64,000 nt of DNA. It comes from CAWAPS01 sp963783945. GTDB lineage: Bacteria > Actinomycetota > Acidimicrobiia > Acidimicrobiales > Palsa-688. The notes beneath the pieces are model-generated. The model saw nothing but the letters and a program-made list of their open reading frames with translations, was not told the origin of the DNA and made no database searches. The translations under genes were made by a program, and so were the position numbers. The DNA is taken from positions 186,001 to 250,000 of the forward strand of contig CAWAPS010000005.1 in the NCBI GenBank assembly GCA_963783945.1, written 5' to 3'. This document shows, piece by piece, positions 60,719 through 64,000 of the stretch (the first letter of the stretch is position 1; each line of letters begins with the position of its first letter).

Positions 60719-63199
60719 ATGGCAGAGCACTACGACGCCCCGGCCATCGAGGCCAAATGGCAACGTCGATGGGAGGAGGAAGGGGCATATCAAGTCGACA
60801 ACGACGACTCCCGGCCGCCGTACTACGTGCTCTGCATGTATCCCTACCCGAGCGGACCGGCCCATCAGGGGCACGTTCGCAACTACACGTTCGGTGACCT
60901 CCTCGTCCGCCAGCGCACCATGCAGGGTTACTCCGTCCTGAGCCCCATCGGCTTCGACAGTTTCGGGCTGCCGGCGGAGAACGCCGCCATCAAAACAGGC
61001 GTTCACCCGCGAACGTTCACCGACGCCCGCATCGAGGAGCTGAAGTCGAGCCTAAAACGGCTCGGGGCCAGCTACGACTGGCGCCGCGAGATCCGCAGCC
61101 ACGATCCGCTCTACATGCGCTGGAACCAGGTCATCTTCCAGCGGTTCCTGGACGCCGGCCTGGCTTACCGCAAGAACGCCCCTGTCAACTGGTGCCCCGG
61201 TTGTCAGACCGTCCTCGCCAACGAACAGGTGCTGGCCGACGGCACATGCGAGCGCAGCGGCGATGTAGTCGTGAAACGGGATCTCGAGCAATGGTTCTTC
61301 CGGATCACCGCCTACGCCGAAGAGTTGCTGGACGCCCTGGACGGCCTGGAATGGCCAGAACGGGTCAAGACCATGCAGCGCAACTGGATAGGCCGATCTG
61401 AGGGGGCGGAGTTCGACCTGGCGATCGCCGGGCGGCCCGACCTCGGTCCGATAAGGGTTTTCACCACGCGGCCGGACACGTCATTCGGTATGACCTTCGT
61501 CGTCCTGGCGCCCGAACACCATCTGGTAGAAGCGATCACCACCGACGACCGCCGGTCCGAGGTCGAGGCGTTCGTGGAGCGGGTTAGAGGCGAATCCGAC
61601 ATCGAGCGTCAGTCGAGCGACGCCCCGCTCGACAAGCGCGGGGTGTTCACCGGGGCCCACGCCATCAATCCGTTCACCGGCTCGGCCGTCCCGGTCTTCC
61701 TGGCCGACTACGTCCTCATCACCTACGGGACGGGGGCCATCATGGCGGTCCCGGGAGAGGACCAGCGGGACTGGGACTTCGCCCGGGCCTACGAGCTGCC
61801 GATCATTCGCACGGTGCAGCCGCCCGAGGGGTGGGAGGGGGAGGCGTACACCGGCGACGGACCCTGTATCAACAGCGATTGGCTCAGTGGCACACCCACG
61901 ATCGCCGAGGCCAAGACCCGGGCGATCGAATGGCTCGAGCAACAGGCCATCGGCGAGCGCAAGGTCAACTACCGCATCCGTGACTGGCTGCTGTCGCGGC
62001 AGCGGTATTGGGGCTGTCCCATCCCCGTCGTTCACTGCCCGGTACACGGCATCGTCAAGGTGCCCGAGGAACAGCTACCGGTCCTACTGCCAGACGACGT
62101 CGAATTCCGGCCCACCGGCGAATCCCCGCTGCGCTATCACGCCGGCTTCCTGCACACGACCTGTCCCATATGCGGTGGCCCGGCCGAGCGGGAAACCGAC
62201 ACCATGGATACCTTCGTCGACTCGTCCTGGTACTTCGAGCGGTTCTGCGAGCCGTGGTCGACCGCCGTCGCCATCGACCCGGAGGCGGTCAGCCGCTGGA
62301 TGGCCGTCGACCAGTACATCGGCGGAATCGAGCACGCCATCCTCCACCTGCTCTACGCCCGGTTCTACACCCGGGCCCTGGCCGACGTCGGCCTGGCGCC
62401 GGCGGAGGTGCGCGAACCCTTCGCCCGCCTGTTCACCCAGGGCATGATCACCATGGATCACGCCAAGATGTCCAAGTCCCGGGGCAATGTCATCTCCCCG
62501 GAACGCTTCTTCGATTCGATGGGGGCGGACGCCCTGCGCCTGTTCCACCTGTTCGTCGGCCCGCCGGCCGACGGGTTCGACTGGGCGTCGCAGACCGATC
62601 AGATGATCGAAGGCTGCCACCGGTTCCTCGGCCGGCTGTGGCGCCTCGGGATCGACGCCGTCGAGCGGGCCACGCTGGTCGATCGGGACGAGTCCTCGCC
62701 TGCCGACCTGGAGCTGGAAAAGGACACCCACCGGCTGATCGCCAGGATCACCGCCGATTTCGACCGGTGGTCCTACAACACCGCGGTCGCCGCTGCCATG
62801 GAATTCGTCAACACCGTCTACCGGCACATCCAGTCTCCGGACGGGGCCCGCCGGTCGACCGTCGACTTCGCCGTCGATTCACTGCTCCTCCTGCTGGCCC
62901 CGATGACGCCCCACATCACCGCGGAGCTGTGGGAGCGCAGGCGGGGGGCGGCCGCCGCGCCGGTGCATGCCCAAGCGTGGCCGGTAGCCGACCCGGAGCT
63001 GGTCAAGGTCGAGACGGTGACCATGGTCGTGCAGGTCAACGGCAAGGTCCGGGACCGCATCGAGGTCGACGCCTCGATCACGGAGCAGGACGCCTCGGCC
63101 GTGGCCCTGGCCGTCCCCAGAGTGGTCGAGGCGCTGGCCGGGCGCCAACCCAACCGGGTGATCGTCCGGCCGCCCCGGTTGGTAAACGTGGTGGTCTGA
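60719..63199 (+). CDS. leuS: Leucyl-tRNA synthetase
   Basis: Charges tRNA-Leu. From ATG 60719 (MAEHYDAPAIEAKWQRRW) the protein has 826 residues. HIGH-type motif is PYPSGPAHQGH; KMSKS occupies residues 583-587 (HAKMSKSRGN). The CP1 editing domain (TTRPDTSFGMTFVVLAPEH, YGTGAIMAVPGEDQRD) is present, as is the zinc-like knuckle region CPGCQ. The frame open from 60656 extends past the family N terminus. A short leader or leaderless message is likely. Confidence 0.97.
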   Translation: MAEHYDAPAIEAKWQRRWEEEGAYQVDNDDSRPPYYVLCMYPYPSGPAHQGHVRNYTFGDLLVRQRTMQGYSVLSPIGFDSFGLPAENAAIKTGVHPRTFTDARIEELKSSLKRLGASYDWRREIRSHDPLYMRWNQVIFQRFLDAGLAYRKNAPVNWCPGCQTVLANEQVLADGTCERSGDVVVKRDLEQWFFRITAYAEELLDALDGLEWPERVKTMQRNWIGRSEGAEFDLAIAGRPDLGPIRVFTTRPDTSFGMTFVVLAPEHHLVEAITTDDRRSEVEAFVERVRGESDIERQSSDAPLDKRGVFTGAHAINPFTGSAVPVFLADYVLITYGTGAIMAVPGEDQRDWDFARAYELPIIRTVQPPEGWEGEAYTGDGPCINSDWLSGTPTIAEAKTRAIEWLEQQAIGERKVNYRIRDWLLSRQRYWGCPIPVVHCPVHGIVKVPEEQLPVLLPDDVEFRPTGESPLRYHAGFLHTTCPICGGPAERETDTMDTFVDSSWYFERFCEPWSTAVAIDPEAVSRWMAVDQYIGGIEHAILHLLYARFYTRALADVGLAPAEVREPFARLFTQGMITMDHAKMSKSRGNVISPERFFDSMGADALRLFHLFVGPPADGFDWASQTDQMIEGCHRFLGRLWRLGIDAVERATLVDRDESSPADLELEKDTHRLIARITADFDRWSYNTAVAAAMEFVNTVYRHIQSPDGARRSTVDFAVDSLLLLLAPMTPHITAELWERRRGAAAAPVHAQAWPVADPELVKVETVTMVVQVNGKVRDRIEVDASITEQDASAVALAVPRVVEALAGRQPNRVIVRPPRLVNVVV

Positions 63200-63236
63200 C
63201 CCCGGGCTAAGACGTCCGACCGCTTCTGCTGTCCGG

Positions 63237-64000
63237 CTACAAGGCTCGCAGCCCGGCCACTATGCGCGGGACCACATCGCTGTCCGAGCGATAGGGCATG
63301 TACAGGCTGACCCGATCGATGACCCCGGCGAAACGTTCGTGAAGGAGCGCGGGGATCTGTTCGGGCGTGCCGCGTACAGCAAAGGCATCGAGTACGTCGT
63401 CGTCGATGAGGCGGCCCATTTCCTCCCACTCTCCCTGTTTGGAGAGGGTGTTCAGTTCCGTCTGCAGATCGCCCCACCCGTGCAGCTCGAGCACGGGGCG
63501 GTACGCCGGCGTCGACCCGTAGAACGCGATCCGGTTGCGGATGCCTGTTGTCGCGGCCTCCATCTCCTCCTCCGTCTCACCCGTTACCACGAAGGCCAGG
63601 TAGGAGAGCTCGAAGTCCTCCCACTTGCGTCCCGTCGAACGCAGGCCGCTCTCGATCGTCGGGACGGTGACCTCGCGGAGGTAACGCTCGGTGGTGAACC
63701 CGTGCACCAGCATCCCGTCCGCGACCTCGCTCGCGACTTTGGTCATCCCCTCGCCGACCGCAGCCAAAAACACCCGGGGCGGACCGAAATCATTGGGTCC
63801 GGGATTGAAAAACGGCGTCATGATGGTGTGGGTGTAGAACTGGCCGCGGAACTCGAGCTTGGTGCCGTTCTGCCAGCAATCCCAGATCGCTCGCATGGCC
63901 AGGATGAACTCCCGCATGCGCGGCGCCGGGTGCGACCAGGGCATCGAGAACCGCTTCTCGATGTGAGGCTTTATCTGGGATCCGAGGCCGAGGAGCATCC
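63237..64000 (-). CDS. LLM-class F420-dependent oxidoreductase (TIGR03617-like), 5'-truncated
   Basis: Flavin/F420-dependent luciferase-like monooxygenase family. The frame remains open at the window edge, so the N terminus lies beyond 64000. The visible 254 residues contain LGLGSQIKPHIEKRFSMPWSHPAPRM, GPPRVFLAAVGEGMTKVASEVADGMLVHGFTTERYL and AVRGTPEQIPALLHERFAG, matching a subgroup common in actinobacteria. It converges on leuS with a 37-base gap. The substrate is unknown. Confidence 0.88.
   Translation of the reverse strand, partial: MLLGLGSQIKPHIEKRFSMPWSHPAPRMREFILAMRAIWDCWQNGTKLEFRGQFYTHTIMTPFFNPGPNDFGPPRVFLAAVGEGMTKVASEVADGMLVHGFTTERYLREVTVPTIESGLRSTGRKWEDFELSYLAFVVTGETEEEMEAATTGIRNRIAFYGSTPAYRPVLELHGWGDLQTELNTLSKQGEWEEMGRLIDDDVLDAFAVRGTPEQIPALLHERFAGVIDRVSLYMPYRSDSDVVPRIVAGLRAL

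Overview
The window is a G+C-rich bacterial chromosome segment, most likely from the actinobacterial class Acidimicrobiia or a near relative. The evidence is the gene order (folC-ndk-mreBCD-PBP2-rodA, a TIGR03960 radical SAM/DUF2344 pair, rne-rplU-rpmA-obg-proB), a class II DAHP synthase, F420-type LLM and Fur/KatG genes, and secreted proteins with poly-threonine linkers. The genus cannot be told from the sequence.

Layout. 1-1564: end of folC, then ndk. 2290-7864: the rod-shape operon mreB-mreC-mreD-PBP2-rodA, tightly coupled. 7976-17746: radical SAM pair, RNase E/G (split by an apparent one-base deletion), L21, L27, Obg (two frame breaks), proB and a membrane-anchored lipoprotein. 17876-23622: 6-phosphogluconate dehydrogenase, a Tat-exported metallophosphatase, PspA with a membrane partner, and a Uma2 nuclease-like protein. 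23641-28746: a damaged tract holding a frame-shattered RES toxin/antitoxin pair, proA with four frame breaks, a broken NHL-repeat protein and a truncated second Uma2 gene that ends at a 120-bp inverted-repeat element. 28975-31695: fur and katG. 31774-38280: VWA and MoxR proteins, SPFH/zinc-ribbon and Tim44-like proteins, and a secreted glucosaminidase-like hydrolase. 38344-42315: cysH, sir and DAHP synthase on the minus strand. 42396-44305: nadD, rsfS and an Rrf2 regulator. 44534-52144: small stress-type proteins and an MFS-SDR-GH15 cluster. 52238-58226: a minus-strand acyl-CoA operon with four enoyl-CoA hydratase paralogues, an acyl-CoA ligase and a CoA-transferase. 59324-64000: small genes, tRNA-Ala(GGC), DUF2461, leuS and a truncated LLM oxidoreductase.

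The conserved series obg-proB-proA-nadD-rsfS-leuS is present in order, but it is spread over almost 50 kb by blocks of accessory genes. About 19 apparent frame breaks can be inferred by joining homologous segments across frames, and 13 of them lie between 23.6 and 27.3 kb. Because proA, obg and aroG are affected, assembly error is a serious explanation, while real decay remains possible for the toxin and Uma2 remnants. The strongest novel signals are two 120-bp elements with near-identical inverted ends (1682-1801 and 28627-28746), a 47-bp palindrome, an inverted-repeat operator candidate before sir, and a probable leaderless rplU promoter.
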